Shown here: piece by piece, positions 9,646 to 23,275 of the stretch | How the letters are laid out: each line of letters starts with the position of its first letter | Position numbering within the stretch: the first letter of the stretch is position 1 | Source of the DNA: Torreya grandis | Lineage: Eukaryota > Streptophyta > Pinopsida > Cupressales > Taxaceae | Direction of reading: 5' to 3' | NCBI GenBank assembly: GCA_037957365.1 | Contig: JARHVA010008350.1 | Span: 35,001-99,000, forward strand | DNA length: 64,000 bases | Made by a program: the position numbers and the translations under genes | The notes under the pieces: model-generated | Told to the model about the DNA's origin: nothing | Seen by the model: the letters and a program-made list of their open reading frames with translations, nothing else | Databases searched by the model: none

Positions 9646-11975
9646 TACATAGTTTCTTCTACTTGATTGTACATATCTCAAATATTTCAAATTACAAAAA
9701 TAATATAACATTCAAAATACCAAATCATGTCAATTATATGCATCATCTATGTTTTACATTGCTAATCCCTATGCTGGACTTACATTATGTTGTTCTATGT
9801 TATTTTTTTGTTGATTTATCTATATTACTAGGCTTCATTGATCTTATTTCAAGTATGTGCAGTGCATCCACTCCACCCATTGAGGGGGCATATTACACCT
9901 ACATTCCATCTACATATTAATACATCTATCCACTAGGGGTACACTCTACATGACTATAGCATCTAGGTTATGTCATTCTTACACTACACACTTTAAACAT
10001 CTTGTTGTAGTATGTTCTCTATTTACTTAAACATATATTACATCAACATCAATTAACATTTATCACACTTTTGTATTTCATAGCATATACATTAGTATTG
10101 TATTACATATCTTTTATACTCTTATTTCTCACTTTTTATATTTAGATGCATGTTTAAATTTTCCAATACTTTGCATGCTTCCACTCTTTGTTTTGATTAG
10201 CTAGATGTGTTTGCATTTTCTAGTTCCTATTTTCTTCGTATTTATGTTTTAGGACATTTGCCAAATGTCCTTTGTTCCTATCTATATGTTGTGCCTTTCG
10301 GCATTTTTAAACGTCATTTATGTGTGCCTTTTTATGTGCTTATGGCCCTTGTGCCAATCTTTGCTTGTTCCTTTTGTGTGCATATACATTATTTGAACAT
10401 ACCTTATATGCCTTACATGCTTATTTGGCCCCTTGGCCATCCTTGTGTGTTTCTTGCTACTTGATTTATATGCTTATTTTCTTGATCATTTCTCTTTATG
10501 TGTAATGCCATGATTCTAATCATGCATTTACCTTGCTTCTTGGATGCCATGATGGACACCATGCTCCATCCCTCCATGCCACTAACAACTAACATCTCAC
10601 ATTCTATCTTTCTCCTATGCACATGATATTACATTATTATATCTATCTATGAACACCCTTATGGATCTAACAATCTCTCTTTACAACTTTTGCTATATCT
10701 TGAGATCATGAATATCAATGTTATATCAAACATTTTCACATCTTAACACACTTTCAGGGCTTCTTCTTTCAAGGGCAGTCATTTTAGGGTCTTCATTCCT
10801 ACCCTCAGAAGAGGGGGAAACAAATAGGTGATTTGTAACAAAAATTAGAGCTCTTACCAATCAAAACTGTAGTTTTAAAAAAGTTTAGTCCAGATTCCAA
10901 AATTTAGCATAGGTAGGATAGATAAGGTAGACAATAAAAAACATAGTCCAATTTTTAGTTTTAGCTCTAGACAATAGTGCCAAAATGGGACTATAGTAAT
11001 AGACCCAATGTGTTTAGTTTTTAGTTCTAGTTTCTAGATAGCAGAATTTCCAATTTTTCTAGAATCAGGTAAAGAGGTGAGTTTAGTCATGGTTTTTCTA
11101 TAACACTACAGTTTAGAATCTAGCATTTTTTAGCACTTTTTTACTCAGATAATCTAGATCTAGGGGACATCATGCATGACATGAGGGTTTCCAATTATAG
11201 TTTAGATATGGTAGTTGATATAACTTTTAGTTTAGTATCTAAGTTATAGACACTAGTTATTGGGGGAAATGTGCATGTCACATGGGCCTTTTTTTCTAGT
11301 TTAGTATATTTTCTTGCATATTCCTAGCAGTTATGTGCCTTACTCCATCTACAAGTGGTTGACATAACTTTCAAGTAAACTTTCATACAAGTTTGATTCT
11401 TGAGTACCCAAGTTCTCAACTTGATTCTAGTTTTAGAGGGGATTTTTATATGAGTTCCAATCTCCATCTTTTAAAGTGGCCAACATTGGCCTAGTTTCTA
11501 GTCACATTCAGCTATCCATGCCAACATTGTTAGATTATAGTACATTCATGGGCTTAATTATCCATCTCATATGACATTCAACTTATACTGATATCATTAT
11601 ATTTAGCTTCACATCATGAAGTATGGAGTGAAAGGTCTAGCTAACCTTTGCATTCTTGAACCAGTTATTCAGAGGGATTGGACACACAGTCCAAACATAA
11701 ATTAACATATGCACGATTCATTAAATTTACATAGTTGGTGACAATGGAACCAAAGGGCTTACTTTTTTATTCTTGATCCACCTTTTAGGGGATTGAGTAC
11801 TCAACTCATCTATCAATATAACTCTTGGTTCAATATTCATCCAACGTCACTCAACACAACCTAGCAACATAATAAGTTTTGTATTTTTTCACATACCCAA
11901 TGAGGTGTATTCATTTATTTCTCTTTATTTATCTCTCTTTACCTATATTTGTATGTTATTATTTTATATATAACA
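9646..11975 (+). other. Internal non-coding part of the old LTR element
   Basis: AT-rich, with short chance frames only. Purine-rich spots near 9880 and 10805-10817 (AGAAGAGGGGGAAAC) could be relics of polypurine tracts. Around 10985-11050 there is weak resemblance to the element's own LTR. No pol domain is visible. Confidence 0.4.
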
Positions 11976-12815
11976 CAAAGGTCATTTAGAAGGGTGGACA
12001 ATCATTCAAAAGGCACAAGCCAAAAATACACTAAGCACACTCAAGCAAATATTCCTATTGTCTGTATATAGATAGCCAATGTTATTTATATCCTACTTAA
12101 GATCCCAAAAAAGTCACGAGTCATCTCAAGCTTTCCAAAATTCACATAATACTTGCATTACATACACAAGATTGCACAATACATATTTAATTTGGGAGAA
12201 CTACATTGGCCTTGATCCCTCTTCAGAGTATTGGTATGTAGGTATCATGCCTACACATGGGTTATGATCATATGTTTAGTGCATAATACAAACTAACCCA
12301 TTTTTCTAGTTCATTCAAGACCACTTGTCAAGCCTAAGGAGGAACTAGGACCCTAGAGGACAAAATTAGTTGCACACAAAGCTTCACAAATGATCAAGAC
12401 CTAAGATTCTAGACACATAGCCTCCTGAAGTATTAGAATAGAACCTAGAGATCTCAAAAGAAATAGATTAGAGGGACTATAGTGCCAAAAGTAAGACTAT
12501 AGTGCTAGACCCCAAAGTGTCTAATTTTTTACACTATTGTCCAGGCAAAAAACAAACTTTTGGGTTTTGTTTTTGATAGTCTGCCCAATCAACTCAATAA
12601 TTTATAGTTGAAAAATCCTCTATCATAGTCCTAAAGTCATATAATTTTACTCTCTATCCTTTTGTTTTCTATTTTAAAAAATCAAGTACGCACTTCTAGA
12701 TTCAATAAATCAGTATGTTAATTAAAGCACATTTATTTACTGATTTTCCCCTTAATCAAGACCCTTTTACTATTTAGGAAATTAAACCTTAGTTTCCCAA
12801 AAATAGTAAAAAACA
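11976..12815 (+). repeat. 3' LTR of the old LTR element
   Basis: Partner of 7202-8038, with the same order of blocks and an end in AAACA. The sequence directly upstream is not strongly purine-rich, so the polypurine tract has decayed or the start is slightly misplaced. Confidence 0.7.
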
Positions 12816-14724
12816 TATCTAAATTAGTCCACCAAAATTAAGAGTACTCATCTCTGCATGATCTATGGCTAACAATCTATCTAGTAGATATGGTAACCAA
12901 AGTACATCCACTAGTCTCCAAAGCCTTTGACATCTCTAAAAAATACCAAAAAATAGGGCACATATCAGACATCTATTCCAAAATTAGCCATAAAACATAA
13001 TTTAAATATTTTAAACCAATAAACAATGAAATTAGCTACTTCATTAGCTATGTACAAAATTATATTGACCATATACTACATTTAACATTATCAACCATGT
13101 ATCTAAACTACATCAACCTTGTAAATATGCATATTATATCAATCATTATACACCATACTAGTCTTAACATTAAGCTAATAAAAAATCATGTACACAGTTA
13201 GCCATTCCATCATGGGCTATATTTAGAACTATATCTATTTTATACTATGTTAGCTAGATATTACTCCATCATCAACCATTAGACATCATTCAACACTATC
13301 AACTAAAACTTATCTCATTATCCACCCTTAATCAAACTATATCGATCACCTCAAACATTATCAGCTAGTCAAAAAAATATTACCTTTTCAACTACATTAG
13401 CCTAACCAATACCATATTATTTTTGTGGAAAATTTCCACTAGTTTACCATAAATACCCTTGATAAGAATTTTGACACTTTCCCCCTACCCATTTCCTATT
13501 TTAACTTTTAATTTGTTACTATGCTTTTGGGGTAAATTATGTTACATGAGTTTACCCCAACATCTATTTTTCCAAATCTAGTTCATTTTTAATTAAAAAT
13601 AATAATTTTTTTTAATAAACATACCCCCATACTTTGACTATGCCACCTACTACTACAATCTATGCTTTAACATATCGACCTCCTCAAGATCGAGAAATCA
13701 TCTCTCTGTTAAACTATGATACATAGAGCTTAGTAGTATCAAATTAAAATATGAATAGTAATTTATCCCTTTTATAGTAAAATTTCAAAAAAAAACTTTC
13801 AATTATTTACTGAGAACTTACGTATTTTTCTCGTAACATTTTTTTTATAAGTCCTCTTCACAAATTGAAAGTTCTAGAATGTTGAAAAAGTAGTTTTTCA
13901 GTAATAACACCATATTTTTGAAAATAAAGTTTAAATTTTATCTTATTTTTTAGGTTTATCTTATTCTACAATTATACACCTTCATCTATTGTATAGACAA
14001 ATTAATTTCCATAGCGATAATGTAAGTAAAGGCATGCATTTATAACATTATTTAATTTCATTTCTTTTTTACATTTTACTACAATTTTATAGCCTAGTTA
14101 GTGTGTTGCTATGTTATTTCCTAAAAATCTGATGAGATTTGAGTGGGGCATATATATACACACAATAATTTTAATCTCTATAATTTATTGATGCCTTTCC
14201 TCTAATATAAACCTATTGAGTTTAAATAAATCTATGATCATGCCTTAGAGGGTGCACTAAGAGATGGCTATAAAAACTATTACTTTTTCACTAAATTATT
14301 GTCTAAATCTGTCATGCCTATATCCACTAAAAAATCCCACTTGATCTCCTAAATAAATATTCTTCCTAACTAGCCCTTAACAAAGTTAAGACATATCTTT
14401 TATAACTATATTGATCTAGGTTAAAGTAGTATTTCCACTTCCCACTAAAATTCAAATGACTTCATCTTGAGTCAATGTAATTTCAAAAGTCATGACACAC
14501 ACTTCATAACCAAGTCAACTCAAGATGACCTAATTAAAGAGTAAACTATCAATTTATAACTACATCAATGTGGTTTGATATTATTGGTTATAATTTGTGA
14601 TGGGTTTAGGTCAACTCATCACTATAAATACAAGTCTCATTTCAATCCAATTGAGAATAACATTCATTTTCTCATTATTATTACCTACAATTCTAATTTT
14701 AGTCTAAATTTGATAGAAACCATT
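12816..14724. other. AT-rich spacer with one perfect hairpin
   Basis: No gene is recognised. TTGGGGTAAA (13527-13536) and TTTACCCCAA (13551-13560) form a perfect 10-bp stem with a 14-base loop. CTATAAATAC near 14622 resembles a TATA box and could belong to an unrecognised LTR or promoter just before the Athila-like element. Confidence 0.4.
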
Positions 14725-14854
14725 TGATGAGGCCACCAATTGCTCTATTTTTAGCCTCATCCATACCTAGTATATATCATTTTCTATGTAAATCCCCATA
14801 ACTATCCATGACTCGTAAAAATGCATGAATGAATTTATGATTTTGTGTGTTCAT

Positions 14855-15312
<458 letters not shown>

Positions 15313-15424
15313 GTTATTAATTATTGATTATTTTTCCTTGATTAGATTATACTTGTGTAGCTTTATTTAATAGGAATTTTAATCATAATGTAAGCCTATA
15401 GGATCTCATTTGGGCACAACACTT

Positions 15425-15640
15425 ACAGGCTGCCCACAATAACTATAAGTTCCACCTACAGGCTACATGTAGCCACTACAGGTTACCCACAACAACTATA
15501 GGCTCCTCCTACAGGATACCCATAGCCACTGTAGGTTACCCAAAACAACTATAGGCTTCACCTATAAGTTGCCCATAGCCACTATAGAGTGCCCGTAGCA
15601 AATATAGGCTTCACCTATATGTTTCTCGCAGTCACTGTAT
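15425..15640 (+). repeat. 53-bp minisatellite in the 5' LTR
   Basis: A 33-bp partial unit at 15425 is followed by units starting at 15458, 15511, 15564 and 15617, exactly 53 bp apart. Core words are ACAGGCTACCCATAGCCACT and ACTATAGGCTTCACCT. The same array is in the 3' LTR (27954-28169), so it predates the insertion. Confidence 0.85.
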
Positions 15641-16522
15641 AAAATAAATCTATTATTGTGACCAGATCTTAAGGACACATCCAACTATCTTTGGAATCAA
15701 ATGGATGATTGGAAAGGACCATAACTATTGTATGGACTCCCTACATGTAAGGAAATTTTGATGTACTACCAAAGATGAGAAAGATAAGGACAATGGGAAG
15801 GAGACAAAAAAAATAAATAAATAAAATAGTATACATTATCCTTAACCCAGTCAAGCCTAAAACAAGTAACTTTGGTTAATAACCACTTGAAGTTTGACTA
15901 AAGTAGTTTCTAAAGTATTTGTATTTTTCCTATTTTGGTGTCTTTGGTTAGAAGTTAATAAACTTCTTTCTATATTTGATAGTAAAAATTAGATTAGATT
16001 AAGAGTTAGTGAGTTGAAATTGAAGATTGGATAGTTAATAGAACTATAGAAGTTGTTGCATTATATTCTTCTATAGCAACCATTAATTGCCACAAATTTG
16101 AGTAATGATAAAGTTGATTCTATAAGAAACTTTTATAAATCTCTTGGAGAAGGATTGAAACTCAGTTTTGAACAAGGAAGAGCCCCCTCGAAAGGAGTTG
16201 TAGTGAAGATATTGACCCTCCTTAGTTAAGAGTGTGTAAGTATATTTCATTATTAATCTGATTATATAAAGTGTGATGCATGTTTGATTTATAAGTGTGA
16301 AGTATTTATGTATTTCTATCATAATAGTTTCATAGTATAACTATCTAGTGAATTCAACATAAATTCATTGTAGTATAACTAGTAAAGCAAGCTGATTTAT
16401 GAGTCAATAAAGCATATCTAGTGTTGACATCATTAAAAAGTGTACACACCCTAAGTTGATAATTAATGTTAATTAGACTCAAAAATTTGGTATTCATTGG
16501 GTAATTAGTCTGTACAACATTT

Positions 16523-16540
16523 TGGCACCATTACTAGGGA
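16523..16540 (+). other. Primer-binding site of the Athila-like element
   Basis: TGGCACCATTACTAGGGA is the common plant Ty3 site TGGCGCCGTTGCCGGGGA (tRNA-Asp type, family knowledge) with its CpG and other cytosines changed by transitions. Confidence 0.8.
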
Positions 16541-16612
16541 GGGTGTCAATTATTATTTTCTAAAATCAATCATTATTTTTTTAAGATTGGATAATACACT
16601 ATTCTACCTAGC

Positions 16613-16750
16613 TGGGCAAGTCAAGTGAGGACACTATGGTGTCTTATGTCAGATGTCTAAGTTCGTAGACATATAGTTCTAGATGGGAAAGTTGAGTGAG
16701 GTCATTATGATGTCTTATGCTAGAAGTTTAAGTTTTTGGAAGTAAATGAT
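16613..16750 (+). repeat. 71-bp imperfect duplication in the leader
   Basis: A block containing AGTGAGG, a TATGGTGTCTTATG-like word and TAAGTT occurs twice (AGTGAGG at 16624 and 16695). It lies in the untranslated leader between PBS and gag. Confidence 0.55.
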
Positions 16751-16851
16751 GCATAGCCTTGAATACCTCTTTGTAATCTTGTAATTTACTTAATTCATGT
16801 TTTTAGGATTTATTTCTTACAAGAGTGATTTATTTTCTACAAAGTGTGCCT

Positions 16852-17029
16852 TTAATTTTCCTTCTTTCATTTCTTATTTTTTAAGATAATTTTTCTATTT
16901 TCATTTCCAATTTTATAGGATAATTTTCCTTCTTTTATTTCTTATTTTTTAGGATAATTTTTTTCTTTCATTTCCTATTTTCTAGGATAATTTTCATGCT
17001 TTCATTTCCTATTTCCTAGAGTAATTTTC
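16852..17029 (+). repeat. 34-bp tandem repeat, about five copies
   Basis: The unit TTTCATTTCCTATTTTCTAG plus GATAATTTT repeats with GATAAT-type words at 16885, 16919, 16953, 16986 and 17020, a spacing of 33-34 bp. It is a pyrimidine-rich leader repeat upstream of gag. Confidence 0.75.
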
Positions 17030-17300
17030 CCACTTTCAGTAGATAAGTTTATTTATTTTTAGAAGTAAAATTTAAATTCTAGTTATTTTTATTTTTTTAC
17101 TCCTATATTTTACTTTTTTATTATTCTAAAACAATCCCTAGAATACTCAAAAAACAAAAAGACACTAATCCGATGTAGGAAGGAACATGATAACTGAAAG
17201 GTGTAGCATAATATTTATGCAAAGAGAAAGAGATTCTTGAGGGAGATTCCTACCAAACAAGCCACAAGTTGCTATCAGGAAAGAACTACAAGTACCTACA

Positions 17301-20010
17301 ACAACTAAGAATATTGTTGAAAAATATACAATAAGCCAGAGGGCTCTTGAAGAAGGAAACACTAAAAACCAAAGGAAGTAGCTTGTAGAAGAAGTAATAT
17401 TGGCTTTGAAAAATGAAATAAAAGTAGAGAAAACATTAGCTAAGTTAGTAAATAAAAATGAAGGACAAAAACTTCACAAACCAAGTAATCTATAAAGTAT
17501 CATCAGAACAACATTCCATCATGTATTTCTTGAACAAATCCAAGAAATCTCAAGAGAATCTTTAGATTTCTCATCAAGAAAAAAGACTGTAGAGCAATAG
17601 ATAAATGTTTACTATCATGTTGATGAAGGGACTGATACATAATTTAAAGATGTGATCCTGAGTATGTTTGGTATCTATATCAAAACAAAATCGATAATGA
17701 ATGGTGAAGGAGACTTTATGGATGACAACAAGACTCCAGACATAGTTAATTTTGAATTTTCTATTCTAGATGCAATAGGTGTAACACAAATAAAAAATAT
17801 TCCACCGTTAGCCTTGCCCAATTTTAGAGGTACATTATCAAAATACCCAAAAAATGTTTTGTTCAAATTTTATATCCGCTATAGAATCTATGACTATAGG
17901 TAGGATGCATAGAAATTGAAACTTTTTCCAGCCACCCTCAAAGACTCAACACTTTGTTGGTTTATGGGACTCCGTAGTAATTTATTCCTCACTTGGGAGG
18001 ATATGAAAAAGAAATTTTGTGATAAGTATCAAGAATATAAATGAGGAAGAAGTTATAGAAGAAATGACATCTTCAGGATGACTCAAAAAGGGGATGAATC
18101 TTCAGAAGACTATGTTTAACGGTTCATGTTCAGTGTATAGAAGTTCAAGAAAAGTGCACTAGGAGAAGAACCTTTAAAACTCATCTTCCTAAAAGGAGTT
18201 TAAGAAGATTATCTAGAAACCTTGGACTTAATGAGTTGGGGAGATATCTCCCATCTTCCATTTATATACATCAAGGAATTGAGCAAGAACTATTCTAGGT
18301 CTACCATAAACAAAGTTAGGGGAAAAAAACTTCCACTGATAGCTATAAGTGGCCTATCAAAATATAAAGTTAGTAACCTATTACAAGACATGAAATAATA
18401 TAACTTTAGTCATTTGGTCACCCAACTAGATAACCTGTAGTCAAGGTAAAAGCAAGTAGTCTTAGATCAAGCATTGACCATTTGATTATTTAGATTGTAA
18501 TAGGAAGAAGATAGATTGTAGGTGTCATAAGTTTTGGTCTAAAGTAGCAAAGATCATAGTTGAAGAACTAGAAATACTAGAGCTACATGTTATAGGAGGA
18601 GATGGAGACTAAGTTTTCTATGTTACACAAAGAAATCCATGGGTTCAATGACCATCTTATCCAGGTATGGGAAAAAATCCACTTCTTTCAAATTCTACCT
18701 CCTTTAAATCAAAATTTACAAATACTAATCCCAATTAGACTAGCCCTTGGATGAATATCCCACTTCTTAATTCTAACTAACAGCCACCTCAGACAAGCAA
18801 CCCCATCACCTCCTAACATCCTCCACAAAATGTATCTTGACCTCCTAATTACAACAAGCAACCACCTCAGACAACATACCCCACCACCTCTTGGTAACCT
18901 CCAAAAAATCCATACCCATCCTGGACATAAGTTTAGTAACCACCCAAAGGCCCACTCTTTACAAACAAGTGGTAGTAGCCCTAGAGACTCGATCAACCCT
19001 AGATAAACTATCAAGTATGATTCCTTCCATAGTAGTAACAAAAACCTCCAGCTCTTATGCCCAATATAGAAGATACACTTAAGCCTAATCAGATCCTTGA
19101 CCAAACTATGTAGAACTCTATAAATAAGCTAATTCAACCAGCATTTAGTATTGAATATGTCAAGCACCCAACATATGTGATGAACATCAGTGAAGTTCAC
19201 CTACATTTAGGGAAAGTTCTACTACCTCTAGTCCCACCCATAATAATGGAGTCAAATAAAAAAACTTTAGAAGATCATGCTAACCCACCCTTATCACCAT
19301 AAAAATTCTTTGAACTAGCAAATAAAGTTGTTGATAAAAAAACACCACTATTTTTAGAATGTCTTACCCTTTACAATCATGCAGTTAAGCTTGAATTTGA
19401 TTTCAAAAGACAGCTCAAAAATCTTTGAGTCAAAATTCCCCTCTTCCAAGACATCAAGGATGTGCCCATATATTCAAAATATGTTAGAGACTTATGTCTA
19501 TGTAAACCTAGAAGGAAGAAGAAGGATCCCAATACATTACATGTGATTGGCCAACTAGCAGACTTTATGATGAGAAATACCCTACCAAAGAAAAATTAAG
19601 ATCTAGGATGCCCAGCAGTAACAATCAAAGTCCATGATCAATAGTTGTTCAATACATTGATAGACCTAGGAGATGCAATAAATGTATTGACAACTAAAAC
19701 CATGCACAAACTACAATTGAATAATATTCATCCCACATCTATAATGTTTTAAATGGCTGACAGGTCTATAGTTAGACCAAAAAGAATCATTGAAGATCTA
19801 TTCATTACTATAGATTCTTGAGAGTATATTGTAGATTTTATTATGGTACATCCTAAGTATAATTTGGGTAGATATCCTCTTATCTTATGATGTCCTTATC
19901 TTGCCATAGTTAATGCCTTCATCATCTATAGATCAAGTGACATGTTGATCTCTAATAGAAACCACACTAAGAATTTCATCCTCTATCCCTAAACATAGCC
20001 ATCCTTAACA
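17301..20010 (+). pseudogene. gag-pro: gag-protease relic of the Athila-like element
   Basis: A Lys/Glu-rich N-terminus (about 17300-17600) leads into the retrotransposon gag domain. Signature stretches include FPATLKDSTLCWFMGL (about 17923-17970), WEDMKKKFCDKYQEY (about 17995-18040), MTQKGDESSEDYV (about 18078-18117) and GDISHLPF, all typical of plant Athila gag. A Pro/Gln-rich linker follows (18690-19080). The aspartic protease is near 19650-19730 with LIDLGDAINVL, where plants usually have L-I-D-L-G-A-S-x-N. Gag would form the particle and the protease would cut the polyprotein. Many stops (TAG, TAA, TGA) and at least one frame change between 18120 and 19500 inactivate it. The start codon is not clear, so the 5' limit is approximate. 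Confidence 0.8.
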
Positions 20011-20549
20011 CCAGAACATACATTATGGGATAAAAAAGATGATACAGAGTAGCCTCCCTAGATTCCTATATTCACCATAGGCCATACATGTATCTTGGTT
20101 AATCATGAAGATGATACAATTCTCTCCAACATTCTCCAAGATAATTTCTAGACTCATTCTATAGATCTTAGCCACATACAATGTGTTGAGTACTCATTTT
20201 ACAACTTTTAAGAAGTAGATAAATCTGATGCATCTGTATAATAAATATTCCTCCAGCTGCTACCTCATAACTATAGCCAAACTAAATCTATTACCAATAT
20301 AAAAATTATTAAAACACTCTCATAGCAAATTGAAATCTCTCTATGAAAAACATTGCTTATTAATAGCAAGTCAGAGTCAAATGATGAGAAGCACCTAGTT
20401 AGCATGTTGCATTCACACCAATATACTTTTGCATGGGATTATGAGGACATGCACAAAATCAGCCCAAAAACATGCACACATCATATCTATATCAAATAAA
20501 AGTTCCAACCAATCAGATAGCCACAACATAAGATGAATCCAACTCTTAG

Positions 20550-23275
20550 AGAAATAGTCAAAGTGGAATTATAAAAATTATTGACCGCTGGATTTATAGA
20601 TCCCATCTTAGACAGTGAATGAGTTTCACCATTAATAATTATACCAAAATAATGGTAAATAACATGTATGCATATATTATAGGAAACTTAATATAATAAC
20701 TATAAAGGACCACTTTCCTCTACCCTTCATCGATCAGGTGTTAGACACACTAGCAATGAAGAAATATTTTTCCTTTTGGATGGCTTTAGTGGTTACAACC
20801 AGCTTAGCAGTACTCTTGAGGACTAGGAGAAGACCACCTTCATTTTTCCCTAGGGTACTTATGTTTATTTTATATTACCTTTTGGGTTGTGTAATGCTTC
20901 CACAACATTCTCTAGGGATGTCTTGATTATCTTTATAGATATGGAAAATGAATATGTAAAAATTTATATGGATAACTTCATTGTATATGGAGAAACATTT
21001 GATGAGTGCCTAAACAAATTATAGAAAGAGCTAAAATATTGTTAGGAGCACCATTTATCTTTAATTCATAATAAATACTGCATGCTTATGATATAAGGCA
21101 TTATCTTAGGACACCATGTATCTACTGAAAGAAATAATGTTGACCCTAAAAAAATTAACATCATAAAAAATATCCTTGTTCCTTAGAAACAAAAATATGT
21201 CAAGAGTTTTTTAGGACATGCTAGTTACTACAGGAGATTTATCATAAATTTCAGCAAAGTAGTAGCACCATTATTCACTCTCTTGACTAAAGATGTTGAA
21301 TTCATCTAGACTCTTACCTATGATACAACCTTTAAATAATTAAAGGAATTATTGACCATGACCCCTATTTTACATCCTCTTAATTAGAATCTTCCCTTAC
21401 ATATTGACATAGACACCTCATATACTACTCTAAGAGATATGTTAGGCTAGAAATAGGGAGCACTCAATTATGCTATCTATTTTTTAAGTAAAAACCTATA
21501 GGTAGTAGAATCAAATTACACAGTCACTAAAAAAGTGTTATTGGTAGTAGTCTATGCTATCAACAAGTTATATCACTAAATCATAGGGTATCAAGTATTT
21601 GTTCATACAAACCATGCAGCCATTTGGTACCTTATGAACAAACCAATTATCCTAAGCAGAGTGATAAGATGGCTACTCTTATTACAAGAATTTGATATCA
21701 CATTGTAAATATTCCTAGTAGGGACAACCTCATGGATGATTTATTGTCATGCCTACAATATCTTGAAAGAGATACCATTGTGGATGACTCATTTTTAGAT
21801 GAGCACCTATTTTCCCTCACCCTTACCACACCTTGGTATTTTGATATTACTAACTACCTTGTTACAGTGTTACTCCCACAACACTTCCTCTCTAAACAAA
21901 GAAGAGATTTGATTCATAAAAGTGGTAGATATTCATGGTTGTCTAGATTTCTTTCTTATACTAGACCTGACTCCATCATCAGAAGATGTCTCAGAAAAGA
22001 TGAAGTTATAGATATCCTCAAAGCTTACCATGATGAATCATATGGAGGGCACTTTGCAGGCAAGCACACAATAGTAAAAATATTAAATATAGGATATTAT
22101 TGACCCTCACTCCATAAAGATGCAATAAGGTATAATGCTCATTGTGATATATGTTAGTATATAGGGAGACCTACACATTTAGATGAGGTGCCTTTGTAGC
22201 CTCAAATAGTGATTGAACAATTTTAAAAATGGGGTCTAAACTTTGTAATACATTTTGATCTAAAATCCAAAAACAAAGAATAAATATTTGTATTTACTGA
22301 CTATGTCACTAAATGGGTGGAATTCAAGGCTCTTACACATGCTACGGATGAGAATGTGGAAACTTTCCTCTATGAAAAAACATTCATAAAATATGGTGTG
22401 TCATGAGAAATAATCACTAATCAAAGATCCCAATTCACTACTAGTTTAATTATTTATTTAGTATAATAATATGAGATTAGGCATAAATAATAAAATCCAT
22501 ACCATCCACATTCCAATGGACAGGTGGAAGCCACCAACAAGGAGTTAGAAAATATTTTGACCAAGAATGTTAGTATGTCCTATAAGGATTTGGGGGGCTA
22601 GACTTCCTAAGGTTGTTTGGGGTTACAGAATCACATGCAAGACTAATATAGGCTTCACTCTATATGAGTTGGTATATGGAAATAAACATGTCTTTTCAAT
22701 AAAATTTGAGCATAAGACCTTATGGACAACACTAACACTTGGGATGGATATATCATAGGCACATAAAGAAAGTCTTATGCAACTAATTGCCTTAGATGAA
22801 TAAAAACAACATGAATTATTGACCATATAACTTATACAACACCAATAGATTAGATAGCATGATAGGTACATTAAGAACAAGCAACTCAATGTAGGAGATT
22901 GGGCCCTTTTTTTATTCAAAATATAATGATCATAAGGGCAAACTCTAGACTAAATGGATTGGTCCATTTGAGATTGAGCATGTTTATAATAATGGGGTAG
23001 TGTAACTCCAAATCATTAATTTGATAAGATTTTTTCAATTGATCAATGGCCACAAACTAAAGTTGTAAAAAATCCACTCAGTTAGGAGGAGTTTTACAAG
23101 CACATACACACATAATTACAAAATGGATACAATGATGTGCTAGATCAACACGATGTCTCACCAGAAAAAGGGAGACCCAACCAACACTCAGATGAAGAAG
23201 GAGAGGAGGACATCCTCACCCTCCTCAAGCATGAAGATGAAGACCTTCACTTGGTCTTTCACTAGTCACCCTCAC
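20550..23275 (+). pseudogene. pol: RT-RNase H-integrase relic of the Athila-like element
   Basis: RT: FFLLDGFSGYNQL (about 20770-20805), LPFGLCNASTTFSRDV (about 20878-20925, different frame) and YMDNFIVYG (about 20963-20990), where the catalytic YMDD has become YMDN. RNase H: LHIDIDTSYTTLRDMLG (from about 21395). Integrase: HHCC finger with H-x-H in YHDESYGGHFAGKHT and CDIC (22027-22160), FTDYVTKWVEFKALT holding the first catalytic Asp (about 22295), TNQRSQF where the second Asp should be (now Asn), and NGQVEATNKELE with the Glu (about 22515-22550). A charged C-terminus reaches about 23275. These enzymes would copy the RNA and insert the DNA. Numerous stops and lost catalytic residues make it dead. 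Confidence 0.85.

Larger units (their letters stand above)
7202..12815 (+). mobile_element. Old LTR retrotransposon with tRNA-Trp-like PBS and no visible pol
   Basis: Direct repeats 7202-8038 and 11976-12815 (~0.84 kb each) are homologous throughout and end in AATAGTAAAA-ACA type sequence. Two bases after the left repeat lies TGGTGAACCCGAC, which fits a PBS for a plant tRNA. The interior is about 3.9 kb. It encodes a degenerate repeat protein (8270-9645), and I find no RT, integrase or RNase H motif in the rest. The repeat starts do not show a clean TG and I could not find a convincing target duplication, so the outer boundaries are good to about 10-30 bp. It is probably non-autonomous. Confidence 0.72.

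Noticed and set aside
17675..17866. Minus-strand frame opposite gag
   Set aside because: A shadow of the + strand gag relic, which has clear family motifs.
20738..20926. A separate 62-codon gene
   Set aside because: It is a frame-mixed piece of the RT region of the Athila-like element.
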